Below are positions 1 through 11,803 of a stretch of DNA of 64,000 nucleotides, one piece after another. The position numbers and the translations under genes were made by a program. Within the stretch, counting starts at the first letter, position 1, and each line of letters opens with the position of its first letter. Below the pieces are notes generated by a model. The model was not told where the DNA came from, made no database searches, and saw nothing but the letters and a program-made list of their open reading frames with translations. This DNA comes from Caenorhabditis elegans (taxonomy: Eukaryota > Nematoda > Chromadorea > Rhabditida > Rhabditidae): assembly GCF_000002985.6 (NCBI RefSeq), contig NC_003283.11:4774001-4838000 (forward strand). The letters run 5' to 3'.

Positions 1-3000
1 TCAAAATGAAAGGAAATTATTTAAATATGGCTTTTTGTGTTTTGGAAAAAAAAAATCCAAATGCATATTGCAAAAAATTTATTTAAGTTCTAAAGATAGA
101 GTATCCCGAGTGATAAGTTATTTTTAAAAAACCAAAAGGTTTTCGATTTCTCAAAATTTTCATTCAAAGTTTGACCAAATATGCCAAAATTTCCTAAAAT
201 GGGAATTTTTTTCGAGAAATGTCTAGTATTTTTCGCGCAGTGTCGTTCTGTCCCTATGTATTTTGAACTTTGATCTCTGATCTTTGAACTCTCTTTATTG
301 TAGTTGGGCAGGTTTTGGGTTGGGAGCAGGGCTGAGCAGCCGCCCAAAAAAATCGGCGATCGGCGATCGCCGATCGCCGATGGAAATTTTTTTTATCGGC
401 AATCGGCGATCGCGGATCGCCGAAAAATCACGAAAATCGCCGATTGCCGCTCACCCCTGGTTGGGAGTTGGTGTGGGATTATGTTAAGGTGCTGTAGTAG
501 GTACGGCAGAAAAACTGTAGGATTACTGTTAGTGAGGGATAATGCCAAGATACTGTAGGGTTACGGTTGGGTTGTTGTAGTTTTGGAAAATTTGAATTTT
601 TAGCTTCAATATTTTTTTTCGTCTATGAATTTTCTCAAACAGAAATATCCCAGAGAAAAGATTATTTGGTTGTACTGATAATTTATTTTTTAAAAGCTTT
701 ACAATATTTTGGCAATCCTACAAAATGATCTATTGCGGCATGTTGGTTCAATATTATTATTTCTGAAAATTTAGCGTTAAAAAATAGAAAAATGTTTGAT
801 TGATTTGAAAATAACTGTTTTATCGATTTAAAACGGAGAACAAATGCTCAAAAGTTTTAACAAAGTTGCTAATTGCCGAAATTATTTCGCTTTTGGCATA
901 AGCTTTTTTTGAGTATCATTTTAAAATTTCAAATTATAAAAATGCTATTTTAAATCATTTGAATGTTTTTTATCTATAGGGAAAATTTCAGAAAAAAATA
1001 TTGGACCAACCTGCCGCAGTCGGTCAAATAAAAGCGATGGTACTGAACGTAGATTATGTTTCCATAACTCAACGCAGCCGACATTTTCCGAGTCTGTTTT
1101 TGATTTTTACATAAAATCATATTTTTCTACATTTTTTAAATTTTTGTGCAAACCCCTCAAAAAAAACCCATGCCATATAACTATGGAAATATGAAAAATA
1201 CATTACATATTTTATACTTTGTTTTTCTGTTTTTTTTCACCCACCGTTCGTTGTTGTCAAGTACCCATCAATCATTTGCTCGGTATTTTTCTTTTGCAAA
1301 ATCTCTTTTTTTTTCACTGGATTACTTCCATTTTTGGCAACTTTGTGTCGAAAATGCCGTCTCTCACTCTTCTTTTCTCGAGAGTTTCGACTCAATTTTA
1401 ACCCCATTGTAATCCCTTTGTATCTCAGCGAAACTCTGCGATGGCCCCGCCCACTTTTCGCAAACTTTGAGTTCTCACACACACGCTCTTTCCGTCTTTT
1501 TTTTGTTGCACATGCGATTTTTAAGATTGACCTTTTATTTCCGATTTTTTAAAACAAGTTTTTTTTGTTGATATTTCGGAAAAATGAAACTAAGCATTTT
1601 AATCTTTGGGATTTTAAACTATGTATGCCATATTTGGATGAAAACTGAAAAGTTTTGAATTTCAGCGAACACGCCAATGTTCAAAGATTTTTTTTGCTCA
1701 AAAACTTAAAGTAATATGAGAACTTGGTTTACGTTTAGGTGCCCATCATTTTCACCTCACGTGAGTGTCGAAAAAAAAACGTTGGTCAATCTTCTTCGTC
1801 CTCATTGTGTGTAATAATAACTGGTTCCGGAGAAAAGAGCGAAAAGTTTGAAGGTTAGGTGAGCTGTTGTGTAATAAACATTTATTTTACCTTTTTTTTA
1901 CTTGAAATGTTGGAAATTTCAAATAGTTCCTTGGAATGCTTTTTAGAATTTGTCTGAAAATTTTCATAATTGGGTTTGACTTCCTATTCATCTGAAAATA
2001 GTTTTGGAAAATCGTTTAAAAACAGTCTAACTCAAAAATTTTGAATTTACAAAACATTTTAAAGTTTTGCATACTTCTTAATAGTTTTTTGACCAAGTTT
2101 ATTTTGTTGAAAGGATTATAAATTTGCTAATCAATTTACTTGTAAATTTTTTAAGATATAAAATTCATTGAGAATCTGTTCACAAATTTCATTGATTTTC
2201 TCACTACCAATTTGAAATTCTCGCTTAACCAACCAATCAGCAATCAGCAACGGTAGTCGTTGATTAGTTGGCGAAAATGCCTGCCGACCTGCCTTCCTAC
2301 AAGCCGATCTACCCCTGAATTTGCCGAAAACGTGCCACTATATTTTGATTTTTTTTTAATTTGAATTTTCAACTAGAAAAATAAAGAAGCTAGACACACG
2401 GTAATCAGCAGTTTACTGGCACGTAAAAAAACAGGTTTGAGGATGATAGTGTAGAGAAGGTAGGCACGTAGGCAGGCAGCATAAATGTAGGCAAACGTAT
2501 CTGTGGGAGCTCTAATCGTTCTTTTGGGCTAACTGACAGAAAAAATTCAGGATATAACTGCTAAAAAAAATTATAGAAATTTTCTAAATTTTTATTTTTT
2601 TAACAACTCTATAATTTTGCGTTTTCATTTTAACTGGGGGTTTCCTTATTTGCTTGTTGATTATTTGTTTGAAACATATTTTTTCAAATTTTCAGAAATT
2701 TTTCTTAAAATTAAAACTTGTTCATTTGTAAGAATTTTGCTGACACTCTAAAATTTTCAATGCATTTAAAAATGACTGAAAACTGAAAAAAAAAATTGAA
2801 AATAGATCTTTAATTTGCGTGGGAATTTTAAACTGTTTTTGCAAACCTGACAAAAATTTAGAAAAGTTCTATAATTTTTTTTGAGGTTTTAGGAATTTTC
2901 TCCTTAATTTTCTCGACACTATTCTACTATCACTTGTGTTTTTTTTTGTTTTTTTTTTGTGTTTTTTGCTTCTTCTCCAATGTAGCCATTATTTTTTTCT

Positions 3001-3962
3001 CATCTCTTTTTATTCCATTTTTATTTATGTAACCACTTGTGATGGTTTGTATCTATTAATGTGTGTTTTTTTTTCTACCTCACGATATCTTACTATCGTA
3101 ATAAATTAAAATAAATTAAAATATCATAGGTAAAGATAATTTATCCCCGAATATCTGAATTATCAGTTTCCTACTTAAAAAAAACCAAACCTTTCCATTG
3201 TTCCACCAAAAATTCCAGTCTCCAGACATGTGATCTATGATCCTTTTCTATTTTTATCATGACACAATCAGTCACTAAAAGACACACTAAAGCGAACAGC
3301 TAGATAGACTTGGGGACCCTCTCTTGTTTATGTTTATTATATATTTGTGTATGTGTGAGTCCCCAACACCCTCATCTCAGCTGACCCCCCATGCCAATTT
3401 TGGAAAAAAACACACATGCTTGGTTAGCCACAACTTTTGTGCTCCCTAATTTTCACAAAATTTTCAGAAAATTTTTCTCGATTTTTTTCCGTCTTATTTC
3501 TTTATTGCTTCCTTTAATTCTCGAGCCACTGCAAACAAAAAATGTGAAATTTTATGAGATTGCGTCTCGCGGATTTTCCAGGAGTTTTTGAGTTTTTGAG
3601 TTTTTGAGTTTTTGCTCGAGCCACCACCACCCCGACGAGAAACATTTTTTCGGACGACGAAAGCTGTGAAAGAGAGGAATTTCTTCGTCTGTCTTCATGG
3701 GCTCATCGGATGTGCTCTTGATACTCTCTCTCGAAATAATCATTGACACGCATTTCTCAAAATCTGTCGCCGACTGATGGACGGGTCATATAGCTTCCCG
3801 TGTCAGTTGGCTCATCCGCTCTCCTTTGATCATTGTTGCGCTGCTCCACTCTCTCTCTCTCAATCACTGAAAACCCATTTCACACACAACTCATCATTTC
3901 TTATGACATATTTTTTGTCTTGCTTTCAAAGAAGAGTTCTTTAAAGTTATTGCTTTCAGGAA
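1..3962. other. No gene seen; upstream and intergenic DNA with promoter-like 3' part
   Basis: No convincing coding exon is visible. A GC-rich run of GGCGATCGCC words lies at about 345-445. GTAGGCA words, related to the minisatellite at 10.6 kb, occur at about 2456-2500. The stretch from about 3600 to 3900 is less AT-rich, contains CT-rich tracts (about 3850), and precedes the four-TM gene, so it is the best candidate for that gene's promoter and 5' UTR. A missed upstream exon of that gene cannot be excluded. Confidence 0.5.
345..445. repeat. GGCGATCGCC-rich dispersed repeat
   Basis: Overlapping palindromic words GGCGATCGCCGATCGCCG fill this stretch. It is a GC-richer cousin of the CGGCAAATTGCCG repeats found about a dozen more times in the window, and like them it ends next to a Cs-and-Gs word (CGCTCACCCCTGG). 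Confidence 0.6.
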
Positions 3963-5907
3963 ATGATCTTTATCAATACAAGGCCAGTTGATGAGAATGC
4001 ACAATGTGAGCGGAGGCCTTCAAAAGCACCCAGTCACTCTGGGCACAGTCATCCGCACGATGGGACGGCTCATGTTTTGGTGAGAGGGGAACAGGGGTAC
4101 CTGAGAACGTTTGTCTCATTTTCCAGAAACTTGTTTTTGAAGTTTGGGGTCGATGAACTTATAGTTTGATCTATGAGTTAAAATTAGAAACTTAAACTTT
4201 TTGGCAGGAAAATTTAAAGAAAACATTACAGTAGAAGTAACGGTTCTTTTCAATTTTACAAAAAAAAATTTTAATTGGCTATTTATTTTTGAATTCCCGC
4301 GCAATCGAAAATCCTAGTTTTGGCATTGGTTTTCCTTGTTTTGTTTTAATTTGATTTGATCTTTGTTTAAAAAATTGTCAAAAATTTTTACATTCAAAAA
4401 ATTAAAATTAATATAAAAATGACAATTTTTTGAATCAATTAGTAGTTTCAGCGAATTTTTAATTATAAAATAAAAAAAGAGAAAAAACCTAGATAATAGC
4501 GGAAATGTCGAAACTAGGTTTTGAAAAATTGAAAAAAAATCTTCAAAAAATTTAGAAATTAAAAAAAAAAAAACATTTATATTCTGTCATTAGAGGTCAT
4601 TTTCAATTATTTAAAGCAAAATACTCAAACTAAATTTTTTATTTATTAAAATTCAGAAAAAAATAACTTGTACTAGGTAAGACTGTAGGCACAAGGCAGG
4701 TCTAGGCCTCCTAGAAGAAATGTGTCAAATTTATTCTATAAATTGATGAAACTATTAGATATTCTCGATTTTTCACAGAGCATTTCCAAATTTTAAATCG
4801 AAAACCATAAATTTGCGTCTAGGATTACTTGCAAGTTTGCTAGAATGATTGAACAATTATTTTCATTTTTTGAATAATTTTTCAACAAGTTTTCCATATA
4901 TTTTTTTTCTGATTTAACTAAAATTGAAGTACCTTATATATTAACATGTATTTTTAAAATTCCAAATTCTAGTAGAATAGACAAAACACATCATTCTAAA
5001 ACTGGAATTTTCCACTTGGATTACAGACATTTTTTTAAAATTTATTTTATTCATAAAAATAATCAATATTTAATTATTTAGAAACCCAATTATTTTAGAT
5101 ACTTGTTACTTGAAAATTTATAAAAAAATTAAAAACTTTCAGAGACTATCTCTCTCCTTGATCCTGTTCTACCTACTCGTCTCAATCTTCCCGGCAATTC
5201 TCTTCTATCCGGTGTCCCTTCTGAGCATGCTCGTACCAGTTTTGGCTCTTTTCTTCGCGTTATGCTCAATTCGAGGCGACTATCAAAGTACGCAATGGCC
5301 CATTCTCTTCATTGCTCTCATCGGAATTCTCCTCAAAATCGCGGCGATTGTCGTTTATATTTCGTTGTTCCCGCTCAAAGATTATTCGAGAAAACCCGGA
5401 AGGGGACCGCGTGAGTTTTTTGGAAGGTTTTAAGAAGGCTAATGTTTATGCCTACCTTACTAAAGCCTACGTACCTATTTGGCTGCCTACCGGTTTTGAG
5501 TAAACTGAAAGGTATCCGCAGTTTGAGCAATTTCGATAAAAACAATAAGTAGGCAGGCGTAGGCCTGCTCGTACTTCTGTTCTCAATTCTTCCTTTACAA
5601 TATAGGAACTAAACGCATCTTCGATTTTCAGAAAGAACCGAAGCAGAAATGAAGCATTACCGTACAGTATTCTACATTATTCTCTCGACGGTAGAGTTCT
5701 TCATTCTCATTATTGGAGTTTGCTTGAAATGGCAACTTGTCACACTTCATCAAAGAGAGCAGATCCAAAAAAGAGTGAGCTTAACCTTAAAAATTTCATT
5801 TACATAATTTTAACTATTTCCAGAGATCTACTCTGGTATCAAGTCGCCCATTAATCGAAGGAGAACCCGGCGCAGGTGGTCCTCGAAGATCTCTTCAACA
5901 AGTGTGA
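3963..5907 (+). CDS. Four-TM membrane protein of unknown function, 203 aa
   Basis: Four exons join in frame: 3963-4079, 5143-5410, 5632-5774 and 5824-5907 (612 nt with stop). The ATG lies 3 nt after a TTTCAG acceptor, which suggests trans-splicing to a spliced leader, although an upstream cis exon is also possible. The N-terminus (residues 1-39) is soluble and His-rich (SHSGHSHPHDG). Hydrophobic segments lie at about 42-60, 62-80, 88-110 and 139-158, and the tail is polar, ending in RRSLQQV. I do not recognise the family. The 1.06 kb first intron carries GTAGGC-type words. An AATAAA signal follows the stop by about 15 nt. Exon borders and phase agree at every junction, so the gene is probably real; topology and role are open. 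Confidence 0.8.
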
Positions 5908-7350
5908 ATTTAAAAAAAAACAGAGAATAAACTCCCCTTATGAGCTATCCATGATCTCGACTATTTTTTCCCCAACCTCTCATTTTTGTCTAGATGTTTA
6001 TTTTGACGGTGTACATAAATTTTTTTAATTATTTTATATCGAGAAATTCCTAATTGTGCCGAAACTAAACATTAAAAATCGAAATTTTTCAGTCGATGCA
6101 CCATTTTGAATAGTTTTTCGTGCTCCTGAAAAACATTGAAATACAACATTTTATAAAACTAAAATCCTTTGGCGGGTGTCTGACAAAATTATTCAAAATC
6201 AAAACTCTTCCGAAAAAACTTCATTTGAAACAGCCAAGGTCTTAAAGGAGGTGTAGGATCTGTGGGTTTTCCAATTTCTTTATGATTATTTTCGAGTTTC
6301 GCAAAGATATAAAATTTCTGAATAATTTTTGAGTGCCCGCAAAAATTGGTCGCGCACATGCGCGGGAATTCGAAAATAATTTGGCTCTGTTTTAGCTTTA
6401 GCAGCTGCATGAATTCACTCATACAGTTCATACTCAGATTCGAAATTGTAGTTGTTGATGTTAAATTTTTTCGATTAGGGCGATCTGAAATTCTGTGTGA
6501 TTGCAGAGTCCACATTGTCTTATTATTAAACCATTAAAAAACTTAATTTTACTTCCTCTTACTCATAAATTTCAAATTTCAAAGTTCCCTAACTATCCTT
6601 ATCACTCTCGTCGCCCAGCTTCACTAGCTTCTCTAGCTCACCCGTACCAGTCACCGCCATCCCAAGAGCCCTACTTTTTAATTAAAAAAAGTCAAACTCT
6701 GAATCTCAATTATCATCATTTATTGTTGACTGATATTTCATTTTGAAACGTATTCGAAAACACACTGAAAGCTAATTGGATGTCACCATTTAATGTCCAA
6801 AATTCATGTGATATGAGTAATTTTCCTCCAAAATGGATAAAGATCACGTTAACAGGAAAACCAAAATAGAATGGATTTTGGTTTGAGGAAGATCACCGGA
6901 TAGAATTTTGATACTAGAAGAATAAAACGTGAAAGAGCAAGAAGTCATTAATCGTTGTGATCGAAACAGATCAACCAATTTTTGCTAGTGTGTGACGTCA
7001 CCTGTATTAGTCTTGCATATAAGACTAATTTTGGAATGTCCCTTAGATTTGAAGCCATCATCGATTTTTGAAATAAACTTTTTTTTATTCTCTGAAAACT
7101 GTAAGTTACTGTAATTTGTCATTGGTCAAATTACATGCACAGTTCATTCACAGTGTTGGCCCCTTATCACAATCGAGTTCCTCGCACGATGAGCGCATCT
7201 TGAAAACTACCTTTCACAACGTGGAACCTTGGCAGTTTTTTGTAATTCTGAATTCTAAAAAATTTCTTGGCAAATGCGGATTTGTTTATTATCATGTGCG
7301 AATTCCGTTGGAGTAAAACAAAAAATATATGTAAAACTGTTTGAAACTGA
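5908..7350. other. Intergenic DNA, no gene seen
   Basis: The 3' UTR of the four-TM gene is followed by AT-rich sequence without a supported exon. Small ORFs here have no splice context or codon bias. A TGACGTCA octamer occurs at about 6994, but nothing downstream looks like its target gene. Confidence 0.5.
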
Positions 7351-7583
7351 CTAGGGAGTGTTTTAACTATGTGGTGCGATCGGGTAAAAGTAAACGAGTT
7401 ATGCGATAGCTGGCGTTTTAGGCTTTCAGAATCTGTAATTTGTTTCGGCAGAAGACCTCTGTGAGTCTGGAAATTTTCATCTGAAAATGTAGTACTGAAA
7501 TCAGTGCATTTCCTATGGTTAACAGTGGATTTTGTCTCTGGCGCCAACAGAAGTCTCACCACAATGGTGGAAGGGTGAAATCA

Positions 7584-7660
7584 TCGCTTCGGTGGTCGAG
7601 TGGTGAACGCATTCGCCTCTTGAGCAAAAGTTTGTGGATTCGGTTCCCACACATGGTTTA
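7584..7660 (+). pseudogene. tRNA-like sequence in left palindrome arm
   Basis: The D-arm consensus GGTCGAGTGGTGAACGC is followed by a possible 5-bp anticodon stem around CTCTTGA (CTT at the anticodon position) and a T-arm-like GGATTCGGTTCCCAC. The acceptor stem does not pair, and the first T-stem pair region is altered compared with the right arm. It is not a functional tRNA; it is a tRNA-derived module carried by the fold-back element. Confidence 0.5.
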
Positions 7661-8230
7661 AATTTTGGCCTTTTTTTATACAAAATTTTTAGAACGGGAA
7701 ACAAATGTTTAAAACAGTTTTTTGAGGTTTTTACATTACTTTTTTGCTTTTTGATTGAACCACAATTACCCTGGAAACTTTTCAGAAATTTTTATTTTTT
7801 CGAAAATTGCCACTTTTTTCTCCATGAGAAAATTGGTTCCAAAAATTTTTTTTGAAATTTTTTCAAAAATGTATGAAATATTGTAGAGTGTCACAAATAA
7901 CTTATTTTTCATTGTTTTCAATGACCGAACGTCTTGATACGGCATCAGAATAAGTGATTCGGTCATTGAAAACAATGAAAAATAAGTTATTTGTGACACT
8001 CTACAATATTTCATACATTTTTGAAAAAATTTCAAAAAAAATTTTTGGAACCAATTTTCTCATGGAGAAAAAAGTGGCAATTTTCGAAAAAATAAAAATT
8101 TCTGAAAAGTTTCCAGGGTAATTGTGGTTCAATCAAAAAGCAAAAAAGTAATGTAAAAACCTCAAAAAACTGTTTTAAACATTTGTTTCCCGTTCTAAAA
8201 ATTTTGTATAAAAAAAGGCCAAAATTTAAA

Positions 8231-8303
8231 CCATGTGTGGGAACCGAACCCACAAACTTTTGCTCAAGAGGCGAATGCGTTCACCACTCGACCACCGAAG
8301 CGA
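8231..8303 (-). pseudogene. tRNA-like sequence in right palindrome arm
   Basis: This is the mirror copy of the left-arm module. On the minus strand it keeps a perfect T stem (GTGGG/CCCAC) around a 7-nt loop TTCGGTT, better than the left copy, plus the same D arm and CTT-position anticodon loop. The acceptor stem is not complementary, so a functional tRNA is unlikely. Confidence 0.5.
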
Positions 8304-8536
8304 TGATTTCACCCTTCCACCATTGTGGTGAGACTTCTGTTGGCGCCAGAGACAAAATCCACTGTTAACCATAGGAAATGCACTGATTTCAGTACTACAT
8401 TTTCAGATGAAAATTTCCAGACTCACAGAGGTCTTCTGCCGAAACAAATCACAGATTCTGAAAGCCTAAAACGCCAGCTATCGCATAACACGTTTACTTT
8501 TACCCGATCGCACCACATAGTTAAAACACTCCCTAG

Positions 8537-9622
8537 TGAGTCGGTCTGCTTGTCTAACGCATCCACGGGCGCCTGTTGTTCAGGCATGCAGGCAGGTTTC
8601 AGGTTGGCTTAAAGGTAGGTAGCCATATAAAGTTTTAATATTCACATTTTTCTAAAAATATTTTCATTGGGTTTCATTAGGCTCTTATTCAAAAACGTCC
8701 GAAACTTTTTTTTACAAAGTAACACACACAAAATTATGAATTTCAGTGAATTCACAACGTCAACATCTGGAGTGGGCAGCAATTGCCGTTTGGCAATTTT
8801 TTCTGTCGACATATTCGGCAAATCGGCAAATTGCCGGTTGCTGGAATTTTTCATTTCCGGCAATTCGCCGATTGGCTATTTGCCGAACACCAATTTGCCG
8901 GAAATTTTTAGAGGAATTTTTAAAAAACGGAAACACTTACCGAAACTGTACACTATTGAATTTTTTCCGTTTTCTTTAGATATTTTAATAGAATTTGCTT
9001 GCTTTTCAAAATAAATGTAGGAACATTCGTAGTATGCGTACAATTTTACCGATTAAAGTTGAAATTCTGAAATTTCTAAAAAAAATGTGAAAAGCCAGAA
9101 TTTGCAGAAAATTTTCGGCAATTGCCTGTTTTCCGGCAAATCCGGCAAATGGGAAAAACTTGAATCTTCAACAAAATTAATATACACCTTTATTCCCGCC
9201 AACACTCAACCAAAGTTTTTCTGGAAAACCATAGTTTGAACCAAAGGTCGACAAATTTTTTTTGTCGAAGAATTCGGCAAATCGGCATATTGCCGTTTTG
9301 CCGATTTGCCGGAAATTTCAATTCCGGCAATTTGCCCATTTGCCGGAAATTTTTGACGATTGCCGTTTTTCCAGCAAATCCAGCAAATTGACAATTTGCC
9401 AGTTTTCCGATCTGCCGTCGGCAATTTACCGATTTGCCCGTTTGCCGGAAAAATCGTTTGCCGCACACCCCTGGTCTGCATCTCATTAGTCTTTTTCATC
9501 AAAATTTCGCAATTTAATTCAAGCTGGCGAATCTCCGCCCCCTTTAAGCTTAATCTAAAAAGCCACGCCCCTTCTAAAAATGCTACTTAAAGCTGATACC
9601 CTGATAATTGTTATCACTCAAC
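8537..9622. repeat. Intergenic CGGCAAATTGCCG-type repeats
   Basis: Two blocks of GGCAAAT/ATTTGCC words, at about 8770-8910 and 9100-9470, fill most of the gap before the next gene. Words such as TTTGCCGGAAATTT recur on both strands, so the blocks can fold on themselves. No exon is visible. Confidence 0.75.
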
Positions 9623-10386
9623 ATGCATTTTCCAATTGTCCTTCTCTCTCTCTTTCTGGCTGTTGCGGTCTCCATGGCACCACCCCAAAAGTACTCGGAC
9701 ATTTTCGAGCCTATCAGCAACGGCTTGAAGGTTATCAAGGATCCGTCGGTTCCGATCAGGTAACACAAAAAACGATGTCATATTTATTTTGGAAGCCATA
9801 TTTTTTTTTAGAGTCGGAAGAATAGAGTTCTACTGGGATGGACACTTTCAGGAGACATTTGAAAACCCAGTCCAATGTGAAGTAAGCGTTCTCTCGGATG
9901 ATTGGTCGCTTGGAAAAGTGAAGTTTCGGGATGGAAGGGCTCCGAAATCAATGCGTTTTTCATGTCCGGCAGGAGCATACTGTGATTCTTTTGACTGTGC
10001 TCAACGAGATTATTGGAGTGTTATCTTCATGATATTGTAAGTTCCTATTGTTAAAGCAACTGAAATAACTTTCAATTTACAGAGCATTGATTCTTCTGCT
10101 TTCACTCCTCTTGTTGGTCATCAACTCGGTGTTTTGCAAGAAACGCAATCATACTTACATCATCCTTCAAGCTCACGATAAAGCCGACAAGGAGCACGTG
10201 GAGCTCCAGGAGCACGTGGAAGAACCAGAAGAAAACTTCAATGATGACACTGATGAAGAGGAACATGTGGAGGAAGAGCAACAGAAGATGATTTGTTGTC
10301 CAAAGTATGGAGTACCGAACCCAGTCCCGATGTACACCGGAAATCTCGACGGATACAACTACTATGTAATTGGTGTTTACCCTTGA
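9623..10386 (+). CDS. Single-pass membrane protein with C-x5-C-x4-C (CX-like) module, 221 aa
   Basis: Exons 9623-9759, 9812-10036 and 10083-10386 join in frame (666 nt). A signal peptide covers residues 1-18. The lumenal domain contains FYWDGHF and a juxtamembrane SCPAGAYCDSFDC (C-x5-C-x4-C), directly followed by one TM segment (about 116-140). The cytoplasmic tail is strongly acidic with repeated EHVE units and ends in YYVIGVYP. Three other genes in the window (13466, 15123, 20687) share the aromatic motif, the Cys spacing and two phase-2 introns at equivalent places. This matches my recollection of the nematode-specific CX module family, whose function is unknown; no search was run. Its unusual feature is the acidic EHVE-rich tail, absent from the paralogues. 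Confidence 0.88.
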
Positions 10387-11094
10387 TATGCTGGCTTGAA
10401 AGCGGAAAGTTCAGATGAAGCTTAATTTTTTTTTCATTTACAAGAATTAATATATCAAATTTAATAGAGTTACAACTAATCCTATTTATTCAAAATACCG
10501 TCTTTTGTTAATTAAAAATAAAATTAATATACAGAGGTACGCATTTTTTGGGATCTTATGATGTATTATGTAAATTAGGGGTGTTATTAACAGGTATGTA
10601 GGCATGTAGGCATGTAGGCATGTAGGAAAGTAGGCACGTAGGCATGTAGGCATGTAGGCATGTAGGCATGTAGGCATGTAGGCATGTAGGCATGTAGGCA
10701 TGTAGGCATGTAGGCATGTAGGCATGTAGGCATGTAGGCATGTAGGCATGTAGGCACGCAGGCATATAGGCATGTACGCATGTAGGCATGTAGGCATGTA
10801 GGCATAAAAACCTGTTTTCGCTAGCTATCGCCTGCAATTCTCCACTATCCCTCGCTATAATTGTTGTTTAAAACATGTACTTCAAACGAAGTTAAAACAT
10901 AGTGCATTATCATTCAATTTTTGTAAACTTTGTGGGAGTAATGGTTTTTCAAGATAAAATGATAGGGCTGTGGAATTAAGACCAATATACGGCATAGCCA
11001 GGAGATCATAAACCGTTGAATATATTTATTGTAGAAAGATCATTTTTAAAATCTTACAAGCTGACATAAACATACAAATGTTCACTGAAAAAAA
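10387..11094. other. Intergenic DNA holding an octamer minisatellite
   Basis: The 3' UTR of the receptor-like gene is followed by the GGCATGTA minisatellite (10591-10803). The rest, 10804-11094, shows no exon. Confidence 0.6.
10591..10803. repeat. Minisatellite, about 26 copies of the 8-mer GGCATGTA
   Basis: The 8-bp unit GGCATGTA repeats head to tail almost without interruption; single-base variants (GGCACGTA, GGAAAGTA, GGCATATA) occur at the ends. Because 8 is not a multiple of 3, all three reverse frames stay open and read Met-Pro-Thr-Cys-Leu-His-Ala-Tyr cycles; this is a by-product of the repeat and not a gene. Related GTAGGCA words are scattered through introns elsewhere in the window. 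Confidence 0.95.
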
Positions 11095-11433
11095 TCATTC
11101 AGTAGTAATCGGACATTTTTTGGCACATTTCTCAAAATTATCAAAATCTATCAATTTGCCATCCGGAGTGAAGTACAGGTCGACGCACTTTAAATAACAA
11201 GTTATAAAAGCTTTATCCTCATCGTCTGAAATTTTCAAAATTATTTATGTAACCTGTTTCTAAATAAACTCAGCACCTCCTTGATCAAAACACTTTTTTT
11301 CGCAGGACTCCCATTCAGTGCGGTTTCCAGAGTTGACACACGAGAGTAGACATTTATGAGCGAGGTCCTTGTCAAATGCAGTGGAAATAATAAAGAGGGA
11401 AAGTAGGGATGGAATGAAAATTTTGCAAAGCAT
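11095..11433 (-). CDS. Small secreted CX3C/CX3C peptide, 95 aa (mirror paralogue A)
   Basis: Two exons, 11277-11433 and 11095-11225, join with phase 1 (288 nt). Residues 1-19 form a signal peptide (MLCKIFIPSLLSLFIISTA). The mature part has two C-x3-C ... C-x3-C pairs: KCLLSC with CEKKC, and CYLKC with CAKKC. It is an inverted duplicate of the gene at 11804-12140: exon 1 has the identical 157-nt length and the intron sits at the same codon. The donor is GGTGCTG, whereas the sister gene has GGTAATG; GTGCTG is a poor donor, so splicing may be weak. Two-helix hairpins held by paired CX3C motifs are known in small secreted peptides, but I cannot name this family. Confidence 0.8.
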
Positions 11434-11803
11434 GTTAAAATGATAGTAGATGACGATTTAAATGCGTTTTAAATAGAAAAAAAAATTGGAAAACAAGAGG
11501 AAGTAACCAGCCTTATCTTTTATATTTTATGATGCCACCTTAATTTATTCAACATTAATTCAGTGGGTAAAGCATCCAGCACACATTCTGCTTCTGATAA
11601 TGAAAACAATTTCAAAATTCAAAAAACGTCATTAAAACTATCAAAAAGCTATTAAAAAATTTCAGATTGTCTACTTTTGCCCACGCATATTTTTTAAAAA
11701 GGTGTCATTAAAAACAAATAAACCTGGAGCCTTACTTCCTCTTGTTTTCACCGTTTTTTTCTATTTAAAATGCACCGAAATTATCATCTACTATCATTTT
11801 AAC
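11434..11803. promoter_or_regulatory. Shared 370-bp divergent promoter between mirror peptide genes
   Basis: The region separates the two start codons. The outer 100 nt on each side are inverted copies of each other (TATCATTTTAACATG near both ATGs, AAGAGGAAGTAA/TTACTTCCTCTTG further in), so the promoters were duplicated together with the genes. The centre (about 11540-11690) is unique and AT-rich. Confidence 0.65.

Larger units (their letters stand above)
7351..8536. mobile_element. 1.19 kb near-perfect palindromic (fold-back) element with tRNA-like arms
   Basis: Two arms of about 580 nt are reverse complements with only scattered differences and meet at a loop of about 27 nt near 7930-7957. 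The ends read CTAGGGAGTG...CACTCCCTAG. Both flanks carry TGA, consistent with a 3-bp target duplication; a TA duplication inside the CTAG ends is the alternative. There is no transposase, so it is a non-autonomous element. Each arm encodes the same chance ORF. Each arm also holds a tRNA-like block (7584-7660 and 8231-8303) with an intact-looking D arm, and in the right copy a perfect GTGGG/CCCAC T stem. A transcript across it would form a very long hairpin and be a good source of double-stranded RNA. Confidence 0.9.

Noticed and set aside
7167-8612. Identical ORFs of about 95-131 codons on opposite strands
   Set aside because: They are the two arms of the palindrome. No start context, domain or conserved codon pattern supports a protein.
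10486-10837. Reverse-strand ORFs of Met-Pro-Thr-Cys-Leu-His-Ala-Tyr repeats
   Set aside because: All three frames are open because an 8-bp repeat without stop words is translated; it is a minisatellite, not a Cys-rich protein.
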